From assembly GCA_027886185.1 (NCBI GenBank), contig WOAB01000142.1, positions 3,814,001 to 3,878,000 of the forward strand: a stretch of DNA of 64,000 nucleotides, read 5' to 3'. Source of the DNA: Rheum nobile (taxonomy: Eukaryota > Streptophyta > Magnoliopsida > Caryophyllales > Polygonaceae). The notes under the pieces are model-generated. The model ran no database searches. It was not told where the DNA came from and was given only the letters and a program-made list of their open reading frames with translations. Each line of letters opens with the position of its first letter. The first letter of the stretch is position 1. The position numbers were made by a program, and so were the translations under genes. This document shows, piece after piece, positions 45,574 to 56,314 of the stretch.

Positions 45574-46256
45574 CTTATTTGTCTTGTATGTGGCGTCAAT
45601 GATCACCACGTGCAGGAACTTCTTCAACAACCGTAGCAATTCCGGGTGAGCAAAAAACAGGATCTCCACCTCGTCCCCTTTCTTCACATTCCTAAGAGGA
45701 TAAAAAAGATACTCGTTCTCTTTCAAAAAATGAAGGGACCACTGGGTAACGTCAATTCCCCACGATCCCCGTATTGGAGCTTCTGCAAAAAGTTGGCAAC
45801 CTACTTCGATGATGTTATATTTCCCAGAAAGTTTTTCCTCAACTCCGAAACAATCTCTTTCGGAGTCTTCCGACCATCGCCCCATCTCCTAGCCATGACC
45901 TCCTCCTCCTGGGTCATTCGACCCATGAATGCATTCCCATGAAAGCTAGTCTGAAGCATGTGGTTGTGGGTGCCATGTATAACATCTAAGACCCATCTTT
46001 CAGTAAGAGACCCTAGCTCGTTTTTCAAACGGCACCCATATAGCTCGAATCTACAACCACACTTCTTCGATCTGCGTTTTCGACTCCTCGGAACCGACAA
46101 CTTCGGATTTTCTACATTAACTTTCGGCCTCCCAGATCTCGGTTCACCATATCTATCGCATGTCAAACTAACTACATACGGATTTGAGGTATGTTTCACC
46201 AAAACTATCATCAACTCGTTGGCTCTAGCTCTCGCCCATTCAACCATTTCATTCAT
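45574..46256 (-). pseudogene. MULE transposase, N-terminal exon (FAR1-like DNA-binding region)
   Basis: From ATG 46256 the frame reads 'MNEMVEWARARANEL' and 'KKCGCRFELYGC', then 'WVLDVIHGTHNHML', a FAR1/WRKY-GCM1-like zinc-binding pattern (C...C...H-x-H). After a frame change at about 45805 it continues 'FLKENEYLFYPLRNVKKGD' and 'FLHVVIIDATYKTNK', which contains the first catalytic Asp of the MULE DDE triad. The next residues (YDMPL) are found at 35858, on the far side of G2. Upstream the frame has a TGA at about 46266. The true start is uncertain. Confidence 0.8.
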
Positions 46257-47424
46257 ACTCTCTCAAACTAGGCCAGTATGAAATCGTTCTTCATAATCTT
46301 TCCCCTAGAATTATTATTTTTAATGGATTATTATATTGTCTATAATTATAACAAACTAATAATACAACAAATTTGCAAAGTCATTAATTCATAACAAATT
46401 TACCTATAAATCACTGAAGGTTTAGGTCTTGAACAATGATGAGAACATGAACACTACTATAACTGAAACTCTAATCTATATATAATCTGTGTATAAAATA
46501 GACCAATGAAAAGATAGCATATTTTTGTTCGTTTGTATCCCTATATACTTCATAAAAATGCATCTTTAGATTTGATTATTAAGTTTCTATTAAATGAAAA
46601 ATCAAATGATATGCAAAACAAATATATGAAAAATAATCATAATTTGACAGAGAAAAATCAAGTACAATCTATCTATATATATTTAAAAGTTAGCATTCTA
46701 GGTCATTGAATGCTAACTTTTAAAGATGAATTAGTTTTTATTTTCATTTCATGCCTTATTTATTTAGCACAAAATTTAAACAATTTCTCAAATCCAAAAA
46801 GTACTAAAGTGACAATTTCATATATTAACAATTATATTTAATCTATAATCGTCTATATAATATACAAAGTTTTTGATTCACAATTATATACAATTACTAC
46901 ATATTAATCAATTAAAAAGTCCTCATTTTTATATCGTTGTCTAACTCTTATATCTTCACGTTAAATTTTCAACATAGTTCAATTTATATTTCTATTAAGC
47001 ATGAAAAACAACCATCTATATCTATATCTATATCTATTTAAAAGTTAGCATTCTTGCCATTGAATGCTAACTTTTAAGCCTAAGCTAAACATAAAAACGT
47101 AAAGAATTTTGGGCCCAATGGGCTTTGTAGATTGGCTGCTATAATATTTTAAGCATAAAACCCTACATGGCCTCCATCAAAGACGTTGGCAATCTATGCA
47201 CTTATGATAGACGTTGAAGAACCTCTGAAGAGGCTTTCAAAAATCTGCATTAATGAGAATTATAACAGCTATGAGGCTGCCCTTCCCTACACTTATGATA
47301 GACGTTGAAGAGGCTTGGGACGTTGAAGAGGCTGAGAATTAGAGACTTCAAAAATATGACCTTTAAATAGTGTTGGTGGCACCTACAACGACATTCACTT
47401 TCATTACCTCTCATCTCCTTCACC
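46257..47424. repeat. AT-rich region with two identical-arm hairpins
   Basis: Hairpins 46683-46723 and 47038-47077 share identical 16-bp arms ('ttaaaagttagcattc') but have loops of 9 and 8 bases. Each is preceded by a (TATC/TA)n-like run. They lie 355 bp apart. The stretch 47200-47340 has a repeated 'cttatgatagacgttgaagag'. A TATA-like 'tttaaatag' stands at about 47364. No protein homology was recognised. Confidence 0.6.
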
Positions 47425-47511
47425 ATGTCTGCTTCCAAGGACTCCCAAAGCAAGGCTTTAGAAATTGTCTGTTCTGATGCATCCATGAAAGGGAAGGCTT
47501 CCAAGAACTAA
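47425..47511 (+). CDS. Possible small ORF, 28 residues
   Basis: ATG-initiated frame 'MSASKDSQSKALEIVCSDAS' plus a Lys-rich end, about 60 bp after a TATA-like sequence. I do not recognise it. It may be the first part of a gene whose later exon is at 47645, but no clear donor joins them. Confidence 0.25.
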   Translation: MSASKDSQSKALEIVCSDASMKGKASKN

Positions 47512-47644
47512 TTTGTTGATTATTATTTTTATCTGTGTTGAACTTGTAACCTTCTAACTGGATTTATTCTAACCAATTCATTGTAAATGAGCATTTTCGG
47601 CGATCGTCGTTGAATGATTCTCATCTGCTTGATTCGTTAAGCAG

Positions 47645-47857
47645 ATTCGGACGGCGGAAGTGCAAGATCTGCAGGAGAAGAACCAACTGAGGAAGCGATG
47701 AAAGTGACAAGGCGCATCTTGATCGTCAAACCGCCAGGCTATAAGGGCGGATCTCCACTCGCTTCTCCATCAGGATCTACTACGCCGATCTCTCCGGCCG
47801 GATCTACACCGCCGATTTCCCCGGCTGGTTCTACACCGTCGGTTTCTCCATTTTCCA
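47645..47857 (+). CDS. Unrecognised exon-like ORF with SPAGSTP repeats
   Basis: Between an acceptor (ttaagcag, ending 47644) and a donor-like 'gtgaga' (47858) an open frame reads 'MKVTRRILIVKPPGYKGGSP' and then three repeats of 'PISPAGSTP'. The base composition (C/G-rich codons) differs from the AT-rich surroundings, which supports real coding. The 2.4-kb LTR begins only 156 bp downstream, so the retroelement may have cut this gene. Function unknown. Confidence 0.35.
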
Positions 47858-48013
47858 GTGAGAATATTCCGTTTCAAAAATCATCTGTTTACCATACTGT
47901 ATCATTTGTGTGCTTTGGTTTACATTTTTGCCCATGTGCTCTATTATAGTGCTCCACTACAGTTTGGGTAATAAAATGATCTCTTTTGCTACTATTTCCG
48001 CATAGAGAAGAAG

Positions 48014-50410
48014 TGTAACACCCCCAAATTTCAATCCGTTTGGAAAGGTATTACCGCCAGTGACCTCGGTTTCCACACCGAAGCCACCCTAGGCTTTACC
48101 GGACTAAACACCATTCATAAGCAACGGTTAAGATATAAACATCAAAACCTTTAATTAAAACATATGTCTGGGGATTACATCCCAATCCCCATAGGACAAA
48201 ACAGAGTATTTAGCGGAAGTCTTTATAAAAATACATGGGTCTTGATCATAAAAGATCACCCACCAAGGATCGTAGCCTGATAAACTGTGAAAACACTGTT
48301 TACTTCTATAGTCATTCTAGCCTCTATTCCTCGGGTGCTTATCTGATGTGCCAAATCGAACGGATGACACCAGCCAACCATGCAGAGAATAATTACGGTT
48401 GGTTAGTCTAATGAAAGACTATGCAAGGGTATAAAGCAGAGTGGTTCGAAGCAGTCATATTAGGTTAGACTCATCGCTTCTCGAATAATAACCGATGACG
48501 ATAGTCAACCATCATACTCCCATTGGAATATATTAAGCAATATGAACAAGAGAAGATTCTGGAAGACCGGGTCTTACAACAATCAATACCAAAGAAGACT
48601 CCAAAAGATTGAGTCTTATCAGAAGTATGACAAATGTTGGGGAACATTAATTAATCATACAAGCGTTCAAAAACGACTTGATGTTTCGGTTCACGACCAA
48701 CCTCACCGCTTAATGCGAATCCAGATTGGAAAGAGAACGGTACTCTGATCAAAGTCAAGACGAGCTTTCCTAGCTACACTATTCCATAGCTGCACTACTC
48801 GTCTGAGGTTTATTAATCATGTGCGCTCGGGCACTTATCTTATTAAATTCCAAAACGCACACCACGTTATAGGCTTTTAATTATATGCCTGCCGACAGCG
48901 GGACATACTTCTGATAGGGACGAATCCCAAGTTTGTAGCACCAGCTTCGTACCATCATCTCTATACCCGAGTATAGAGAAAGGTCATGACCCACCAAATG
49001 GTCTTTGAGTTTAGAACTCTTAGCACCATTTCCATTATCAAGAAATGACTAGATCTCAATTAGTCCATCGCTCCTACGAATACTCGTGGTAACTAAACAG
49101 TCCAAGCACAGCAATAATCATATCAAAGCCCTCAGGCCAAAATATATATTTATAATAGCGTTGTTCTAACAGATATACAACCTATTATAATATCATATTC
49201 CTGTTATATCATTTAGTAAAACTGTTCCCAACAATTCAATAAATCATTCCAATTTAATTAACAATTAAGCAATTGATAATCAATGGAAATATGGAATGAT
49301 AAGCAAGAGCGAACCGCCACTTGCCTTAGATCAGACGAAAGTTTGAACAAGCTTTAGAGACGACAGTTTCCTGGGTCCGAAACTGGGACAGATCCTGGAT
49401 AACAAATCCCTAAGGAACGACCCATAACGATACCCTAAGTTAGATTCAATATCTACATATTTGAATCTAAAGGAATAAGAATCAAAGGGGTTCAAAAGAA
49501 CCAAGCCTCGGCCAACCAACACCCAAGAACACACCACGAACGCAGCTCGCCGCGGGCGCGCCAGATCTCACCGCGGGGTGCGGTAGTGGCTGCCGTGGGG
49601 TGCGGTAGTGGCTGCCGCGGGGTGCGGTAGTGGCTGCCGTGGGGTGCGGTGGTGACAACAGAGGCAAAGTTCAGCAAGTTTTCGGGAAGAATTACTTACC
49701 CAAATCGATCGATTTGACTTCGATTTGTTATTGGTTTGTTTTCCCACCTTCTTAAGCCTTATACCTCCTCTAAGGATCACCTCTTATCGCTCTCAAAAGG
49801 GTTCGGATTAGCTCTCAAACGAAGCTTCAACTTGCTTCAATGGAGGTTTGTCTAAGATAGAAGATGATGGAGGAGACCTCTTGTGGCTCGATTCTCACCC
49901 ACCTCTCCTCTATAAATACCCCAAACATGCTGCACACTAGCTGGAGGAGGCAAGGAGGAGGTGTCCCGGCCTCAGAAACGTAGCCAAGGCAAGTCACCAA
50001 GGCTACGAAGTAGCCTTGCCAAGTTGCCCTGCAACTGTCGAGTGATATAGGCCACCGCGGGGTGCGGTGGGGGTGCGGTGACGAAGCTGCTTCGTCTTTT
50101 CTGCTGGCCTTTGCCGTGGGGTGTGGCACGCCCTTCACCGCGGGGTGCGGTCAAGTCCAGATATGTCCCCCTCCGACTCATTTGTCGTTTTTACCTTAAG
50201 TGGTAAAATGTTTTTAACTCTGGGTTAAATATATTTGTACGCGAACGATCTTTTAGCCCGAAAATACGTTAACTGTATTTTATATTGCTCAAAAAATATT
50301 ACAGAGATTAAACATTACACAGAATGTTCATATTTCCCTGAAATAAATCTGACTCGCAATATGGCTTAAGAAAATTCAAAATTTACCCGTACAAAATGTG
50401 GGATATTACA
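48014..50410 (-). repeat. 2.4-kb chromovirus LTR (3' LTR)
   Basis: From 'tgtaacaccccc' to 'gggatattaca', TG...CA. It contains four 22-bp units of 'ccgyggggtgcggtagtgg' type at about 49570-49655 and more 'ggggtgcggt' motifs at 50057-50150. A second, rearranged copy stands at 59072-61928. No gene is seen in it; short frames are shared by the copies only because the DNA is. Confidence 0.85.
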
Positions 50411-50446
50411 TTACCTCCCCCTTAAAAGAAGTTTCGACCCCGAAAC

Positions 50447-52090
50447 TTAGGTCGTAAACATCTCGGGAAAACGTCTATGCATATCCTCTTCAGTCTCCCA
50501 AGTCTCCCAGGTAACTTCCTCGGATTCTGACTTGGACCACAGAATTCGTACCAATGGTACGACCTTGTTGCGCAAATGCTTCTCACGTCGCTCGAGAATA
50601 CGCACAGGTATCTCTTTATAAGTACCATTTGCTTGAATCTCAATGTCTTCATAGCTCAGTACATGAGACTCATCTGGTACGTACTTTCTCAACAAGGCTA
50701 CGTGGAACACATTATGCACTGGATGCGCCGATGGCGGCAATGCCAAACGATACGCAAGGGATCCCACTCTATCGAGGATTTCAAATGGTCCCACATAGCG
50801 AGGGTTAAGCTTCCCACGCTTACCAAATCTGAACACGCCTTTGGATGGCGAAACTCTGACAAAGACCTTGTCGCCAATTTCAAATTCAACATTCCTACGT
50901 CTTGGATCGGCGTAAGACTTCTGTCGACTTTGAGCGGTCAACATCCTTTGTCTGATCAAAGCAATGTCTGAAGCAGTTCTCTCGACCAACTCTGGTCCGA
51001 GTAAAATCTTGTCGGCATTCTCATCCCAACAAATTGGCGATCTACACTTTCGACCATACAAAGCTTCAAATGGAGCCATCTTAATAGTAGCGTGCCAGCT
51101 ATTGTTGTACGTGAACTCGATTAGACTTAAGCTATCTTCCCAGCTAGTCGGACGGTCAAGTACACATGCTCTCAACATATCTTCCAGGGTCTGGATAGTC
51201 CTCTCAGACTGTCCATCCGTCTGAGGATGAAATGCAGTGCTGAACCTTAGCTCGGTTCCCATGGCCTTGTGGAGTTCCTTCCAGAATCTCGATGTAAAAC
51301 GGCCATCACGATCCGATACAATGGTCTTAGGAATACCATGTAAGCGGACAATGTCGTGCAAAAACACTTCAGCTAGCTTTTGGACTCCCCAGGTTGACTT
51401 AATGGCCACAAAGTGGGCACTCTTCGTGAGCCTGTCAATGATCACCCAATTAGTATCCTTCTGAGTTCGAGTCTTGGGTAATCCTGTAACGAAGTCCATT
51501 GCGATATCCTCCCATTTCCATTCCGGAACAGGAAGAGGTAGCAATTCACCACCTGGTCTGCGGTGTTCTATCTTGACTCTCTGACAAGTCAAGTATTTTG
51601 CTACAAATTCTGCCACATCTCATTTCATGTTGGGCCACCAAAAATTCTTCCGGAGGTCCTTGTATATTTTACTAGAACCTGGATGCACAGAATAGGCTGA
51701 CGAATGAGTTTCCCCCATCACCAACTGGCGAAGATCATCAACGTCAGGCACACAAATTCGGTTCTGGAACCAAAGTGATCCATCCTCTTGAATCACGAAA
51801 CCGGGAGCTTTCCCGTTCAATGCTTCACAGCTCAATTTTACCAAAACTATATCATCAATTTGTTTTTCTCGAATCTGATCAAGTAGTGTAGCCTGAATTT
51901 CCAACATACTCAGGTATCCTCTACGTTGATCATACAAGAGTTCAGCTTCACACACCATTTGATTCAATTTGGTTTGAGTAGTGAGGAGAGCTACCACTGT
52001 CTCATGCGGTGTCTTCCGGCTCAGTGCATCGGCTACTACATTAGCCTTGCCCGGATGATACAGTAATTCAAGATCGTCGAGGGTATGCTG
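50447..52090 (-). pseudogene. Tekay-like pol remnant: RNase H end, integrase, chromodomain
   Basis: Reading down the minus strand: 'LELLYHPGKANVVADALSRK' (end of RNase H), a zinc finger ending 'KYLTCQRVK', and the integrase core with D in 'DFVTGLPK', D in 'IVSDRDGRFTSRF' and E in 'QTDGQSERTIQ'. Then 'HNVFHVALLRKYVPDE' and a chromodomain-like C-terminus ('VRILERREKHLRNKV', 'EEVTWETWETEEDM'). A TGA at 51617-51619 ('WWPNMK*DVAEF') lies between finger and core, one transition from CGA. Chromodomains direct integration to heterochromatin in this family. RT and protease are absent. Confidence 0.87.
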
Positions 52091-52874
52091 ATTCATAAAG
52101 CTTCCCCAGCATGAAACATTGTCGAATCGATGAAGGTTGGAACATGCGTACATGCATCTGTGTGTCCACACGAAGGCCAGCTAAGTAAGCACTCACCAAA
52201 TAATCTTCAGGCAAGCGCACACGAGTCCTAATCTGCTCAAACTTACTGTGATAGTCAACAATCCCTTCTGTTTCCTATAAGTTCTTTAAATCTGCAATCG
52301 GATCATCAAGAATTTCCCCAAACCTTTCCAATATAACCTCTCTGTAACGATTCCAATCCAACAACAAATTTGGTTCAGACAAAATCAAGGATTGATGCCA
52401 ACTCGCAGCTATATCCTCAAAGTGAATTGAGGCCAACTGAATCTTAAGGTGATCCGGAGTAAAATCAATAGCGAAAAATTGATCACACTTGAAAAGCCAT
52501 TCCTTAACCTTCTCTCCATTAAATCGGGGAAAATCAAGCCGTGATAAACGCGTTAAAGCAGAATATGGAGGAAGATTATTACCGGATCTCCGATTAGGTC
52601 CCTCTCTCTGAGTTTCTTGATGCTGACCTGTATCAATCGTTGCTGGATCCATTCGTGGTAAAATCGGCGAACGATCTTGTTGCAAATTGACCGGTGAAGC
52701 ATTCTTTTGAAGCAACTGAATGGCTTCAAACATCTCGGCGATGCGTCCATCCAATTTGACATCCAGAGAAGAAATTCTTGAGTCCAAGAGATTCTCGAAT
52801 TTGGAAGACAACACTTCCTCCACTTCTCGCAGCGTGGATTCCTTCAACACAGCTTGCGCTCTTGTTTCAGCCAT
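52091..52874 (-). pseudogene. Chromovirus gag of the chimera
   Basis: ATG 52874 starts 'MAETRAQAVLKESTLREVEE', a coiled-coil-like N-terminus, followed by 'LDFPRFNGEKVKEWLFKCDQ' and 'IQLASIHFEDIAASWHQSL', the gag core known from short-LTR chromoviruses. A TAG at 52275-52277 ('DLKNL*ETEG') breaks the frame, which continues 'IVDYHSKFEQIRTRVRLPED' to about 52091. There it runs straight into RNase H sequence of the Tekay-like part; no zinc knuckle, protease or RT is present. Confidence 0.78.
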
Positions 52875-52911
52875 GGAAACACCTCAGAAACGTGCTAGCA
52901 ATCTGATACCT

Positions 52912-53227
52912 ATGTTACGGATTATTCGAATGAGATTGAATTAGAAGATGATAGAGATAGGAGAAGAATTTGATGTTCAATGATTAACAACAAACTCACG
53001 AATTAAGAGCGGAATCCCATAGAAGAGAAAGGAATTCGAGCTGCTTGATTCCAGAACTGCCCAAACGAGGGAAAGATTACAAGAAGAATTGTGTTTGGAA
53101 TTGATGATTTACAATTTTCCTCTCAATCGGTATTTATCCTATACACAAACCCTTTCTAACCGATTTAACAGCCTTGCACGTGCCTTACACGTGCCACTAA
53201 TTTGTTACAACCAATTACCTGTAACAC
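52912..53227 (-). repeat. 316-bp LTR (5' LTR of the chimera)
   Basis: TGTTACGG...CCTGTAACA, ending in the inverted hexamer TGTTAC/GTAACA. Next to it on the inside, on the minus strand, stands 'ggtatcagattgc', a methionine-tRNA-type primer site. Its partner LTR is absent from the window. Confidence 0.6.
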
Positions 53228-53528
53228 CATAATCTAATTTATGGGGGTTCGAAGAAAGTTGGAACTTCATATCGAAATGCTGTGTGGAATTCTTGAATGA
53301 ACTGGGTAGGGGGCAAGTGTCGCCACTGGGTATTGAATGGCAAGCAAAATAAAATTTGGTTAATTACTAAGGGCAATAATGTCAATTTATTCTTAGACAG
53401 TAGTAACTCGATGTAAAATGGAAAGGATGATACTGTCGATAAAATGAGTAGGTTAGTAGGTTACGTGTTATGATTGGAGCAAATAAATGAGTGGACAACA
53501 CCCATTAATGAGCATTTATCTATATGGA

Positions 53529-54090
53529 AGAGCTATTTGCGCCCTGACACGGTGCAAACGTGTCAATGGCACACGCATTGCCGCGCGCACTGTGTCAGTG
53601 GCACACGACACTCACTGTCGCGCGACAGTGAGTGTCGGCCGGCGCCGGCGGTGGGTGCCGGCGAAATTCGCGTGCCCTGGGCGCCGCGTGGAGGGAGTTT
53701 GATCTGGCGCCGCCGCGCGGTGGTGGTACCGGGAGTTCGATCTCGTCGGTGATGATTTTAGGGTTTAGGATTTAAGGTTTAGGGTAGAATATTCGGTGGA
53801 TTTCAATCAGAATTATTGTTGCGTTCGTGAATGAATTACTTTCGGTGGATTTCAATCACAATTTTTCGGTGAATTTTAAGAACCCGACTCGACCCGAACC
53901 TGACTCGATATTTTTTAAGACTCGATATAATTTTAAAATTCAATATTTTTTAAATATCGAAGAAGAACTCGACTCGACCTAAACCCGACCCGAACTCAAC
54001 CCGAAAATTTGTACGACTCGATCGATCCACCGTCGGCCACCTCCGACATTCACCGCCGGCACCCACCACCGCGCGCAAATAGTATTTGCC
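53529..54090. mobile_element. Foldback-like element with GC-rich inverted ends
   Basis: 'ctatttgcgc' near 53531 and 'gcgcaaatag' near 54085 are inverted copies, followed inwards by inverted 'cgccggcggtgggtgccggc'-type sequence. A perfect 32-bp palindrome lies at 53606-53637. The interior is AT-rich with repeated 'gactcgacccgaacc'. No duplication of the target is clear. No protein is encoded. The stretch 53230-53528 before it and 54090-54597 after it hold no gene; 54400-54560 has G-rich 'ggggatgggg' runs. Confidence 0.45.
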
Positions 54091-54597
54091 TTATCTATAT
54101 GAAAGTATGGGTGATGATTGGTCAATAACCATTACATGATCCAGCAAATGAATGGTTGAGATTAAACATAAGTTTGTATTGGTACGTACCATGCATGTAT
54201 TTATTTTATGTTTATTTATTTAATGTTTAATGTGTTATCTTGAAGTTTGAACAGATCTGTTTATTATCACAAATTTGCTCCATACGACATACCCGAAACA
54301 AATGTTAATTGAGAAAATTTAACTTGTTTGGCTGTAAGTGGAGAAATCTCATGAATTTCCACGGAAAGACCCGAAACAAATGTTAATTGAGAAAAATTAA
54401 CAGGGACGGGGATTTGGTAGAGACGGGGACAACTTTAGCTCACCACATGGGGATGGGGATGAGGACGAAGAATGCTTTTCTAAACAGGAATAGAAACGGG
54501 GATACTACTCCTCACCCCGAACCCGTCCATTGACATGCCTAGACTTGACCCTGAAAATATCCTCACTTTCGGACTTTGACCCAATATATTTGGGGTC

Positions 54598-55030
54598 TGC
54601 CTATATGCACATGAAATAGTGTCTAAATACACACTATTTCGTGCGCTTAAATTAGCAGTACAAGTCGGTGCGCTTATATTAGCAGCACAAGGGCATAATT
54701 GGCAAAAAAATGGGAAAAAGTCATTGCCTTGTGCTGCTAATGTAAGCGCACAAGCTACAGTAGTTGTGCGCTAACATTAGCAGCACAACTTCTGTAGCTG
54801 TACTGGAAATGGGCTTGTAACGCAGCCCAATTCCAGTACAAGATGTGCTGCTAATGTTAGCGCACAACTACTACTGTGCGCTAACATTAGCCGCACAAGC
54901 ACTGTTCATTAGCCGTTGCGAAAAAATCCCACCGTATGTGCGGTAATTGTTAGCGCACAAACGGTTATTTTTCTAACGGTCGAATTTTCAGCCTATAAAT
55001 ACACACAATCATTTCCTTTGTCTTCCACAC
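54598..55030. repeat. MULE-like terminal region with palindromic modules
   Basis: It begins 'tctgcctatatgcacatga', like the locus at 23250, then has palindromic modules built on 'gtgctgctaatgttagcgcac' and its complement at 54727-54900. The layout of the two regions is the same although the core words differ. Confidence 0.45.
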
Positions 55031-55048
55031 CAAATCACAACATTCAAC

Positions 55049-55243
55049 ATGTATTATTCTAATGATGAAAGTGAGGAATGCGATTGGGTACAAGCTCGAG
55101 AAGATGAAGAAGCAGACGAAGAATTGAACGACTCTTGGTTGTCGGGTTGCAAAGACGAAGGAGATGATTGGGATCCGAGCGGGGATTTCTTCACGGCTAG
55201 TATTGAAATAATTAAGGCTTCTTATTTAATTAAACTTATGTAG
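55049..55243 (+). CDS. Short acidic ORF after the MULE-like end
   Basis: 64 residues, very acidic ('NDESEECDWVQAREDEEADE', 'DEGDDWDPSGDFF'). It follows 'tataaatacacac' (a TATA box at about 54994) by 50 bp, so transcription is plausible. I do not recognise it; it may be the first exon of a MULE-associated protein cut off by the SUVH inverted repeat that begins directly after it. Confidence 0.35.
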   Translation: MYYSNDESEECDWVQAREDEEADEELNDSWLSGCKDEGDDWDPSGDFFTASIEIIKASYLIKLM

Positions 55244-55860
55244 ACTATATTAAATTGTTATTTAGCACGTTGTCAGTAGCAAAAAGTATTATGTGGGGCA
55301 TTCTCGTATCGCCATGATCATAAAACACGTTCTGTGCATATAAGTTTGGAGAGCAGCTATGATTAATAAACCTTCCCACATTTCCATATTTTGTTGCATC
55401 AATGGTGAAATCCGAATCTGCCACTACTTCCTGGGACCTTGATGTAGCATCATGAACGAGACACGAAAGACGATCGTGGGTTAGAGTGATCATTGCGGTT
55501 CTGGCCAATATCAAACATATACTAATCATTGTGTTATCAAACAGAACTGACAATGATGAGTATATGTTTGATGTTGGCCAGAACCGCAACTCTATCTAGG
55601 AAGGTCTTTCAGGTCTCATTCATGATGCTGCATGAAGGCCCGAAGAAGTAGTGGCAGATTCGGGTTTCACCATTGATGAGCAAAATATGGAAATGTGGGA
55701 AGGTTTATTAATCATAGTTGCTCTCCAAACTTATATGCACAGAACGTGTTTTATGATCATGGCAATACGAGAATGCCCCACATTGACCACATAATACTTT
55801 TTGCTACTGACAACGTGCTAAATAACAATTTAATACAGTCTGCATAGCTTTAATTAAATA
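55215..55860. repeat. Inverted repeat of a captured SUVH SET-domain fragment
   Basis: Two arms of about 300 bp (55215-55525 and 55558-55860) are inverted copies with a spacer of about 40 bp. Read on the minus strand, the left arm encodes 'DFTIDATKYGNVGRFINHSC' and then 'SPNLYAQNVFYDHGD', the NHSC-containing core of the SET domain of SUVH-type H3K9 methyltransferases. The right arm reads 'MFDVGQNRNSI*EGLSGLI' and, with a different deletion, the same SET sequence in other frames. Both arms are non-coding now (stops, missing bases). A transcript through both would fold into a long hairpin. Confidence 0.8.
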
Positions 55861-55910
55861 AGAAGCCCTTAATTATCTTATCCATTTAACTAGTATTTTT
55901 CCATATAAAA

Positions 55911-55929
55911 GCCCGTGCTTCGCACGGGC
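55911..55929. repeat. Short palindrome gcccgtgc-ttc-gcacgggc
   Basis: Eight-base arms with a 3-base loop, within 'ataaaagcccgtgc'. This motif is frequent in plant intergenic DNA. The stretch 55930-56314 is AT-rich with no gene seen. Confidence 0.5.
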
Positions 55930-56314
55930 CATTTATATAGAATTTTATATTTTAGCTAAATTATCATATTTCTTAATATTTATTTTAAATGTTAAAATTA
56001 CAAGTATTATCAAATACATAGAGTAGTAAATTGCCTTTAATGTAGGATGACACTATTTTTTTGATTTTTTTTATAAGGTAATAATCATATGTTTGGTAGA
56101 ACATTCTCACTTTGAGGGTTGCAACAAAATGTCATTTTCAAATTGGTTGTTTGAGGATTCTCACTTTGTTAAAGAGATTTCTCACGGTGACAAAACTAAA
56201 TTAACAGATAAAAGAAGATGTCAAATATATTTATTAAATTGTTCTTCTCCAAATTTTCAACGATAAATTATATGTAAGCTAAACAACCTCAATATGATCG
56301 TCCAACAATATTCC

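Larger units (their letters stand above)
48014..53227 (-). mobile_element. Chimeric Ty3/gypsy chromovirus (Tekay-like 3' half, different 5' half)
   Basis: Its 3' part (minus strand) is a chromovirus of Tekay/Del type: a 2397-bp LTR (48014-50410), polypurine tract 'aagggggaggtaa' and an integrase with C-terminal chromodomain. Its 5' part has a gag of another chromovirus type, its own primer-binding site and a 316-bp LTR (52912-53227). The two LTRs are unrelated and no common target duplication is seen. Protease and most of RT are missing. It reads as an illegitimate recombination product of two elements. Confidence 0.7.

Noticed and set aside
49482..49780. Pro/His-rich open frames in the LTR copies (for example 'PLPHPAAATTAPHGSHYR')
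   Set aside because: They come from translating the GC-rich minisatellite; the frames change between LTR copies with unit number.
49910..49925. TATAAATA in the 2.4-kb LTR as the element promoter
   Set aside because: It stands on the strand opposite to gag-pol, so it cannot drive the genomic RNA; an antisense promoter is possible but unsupported.
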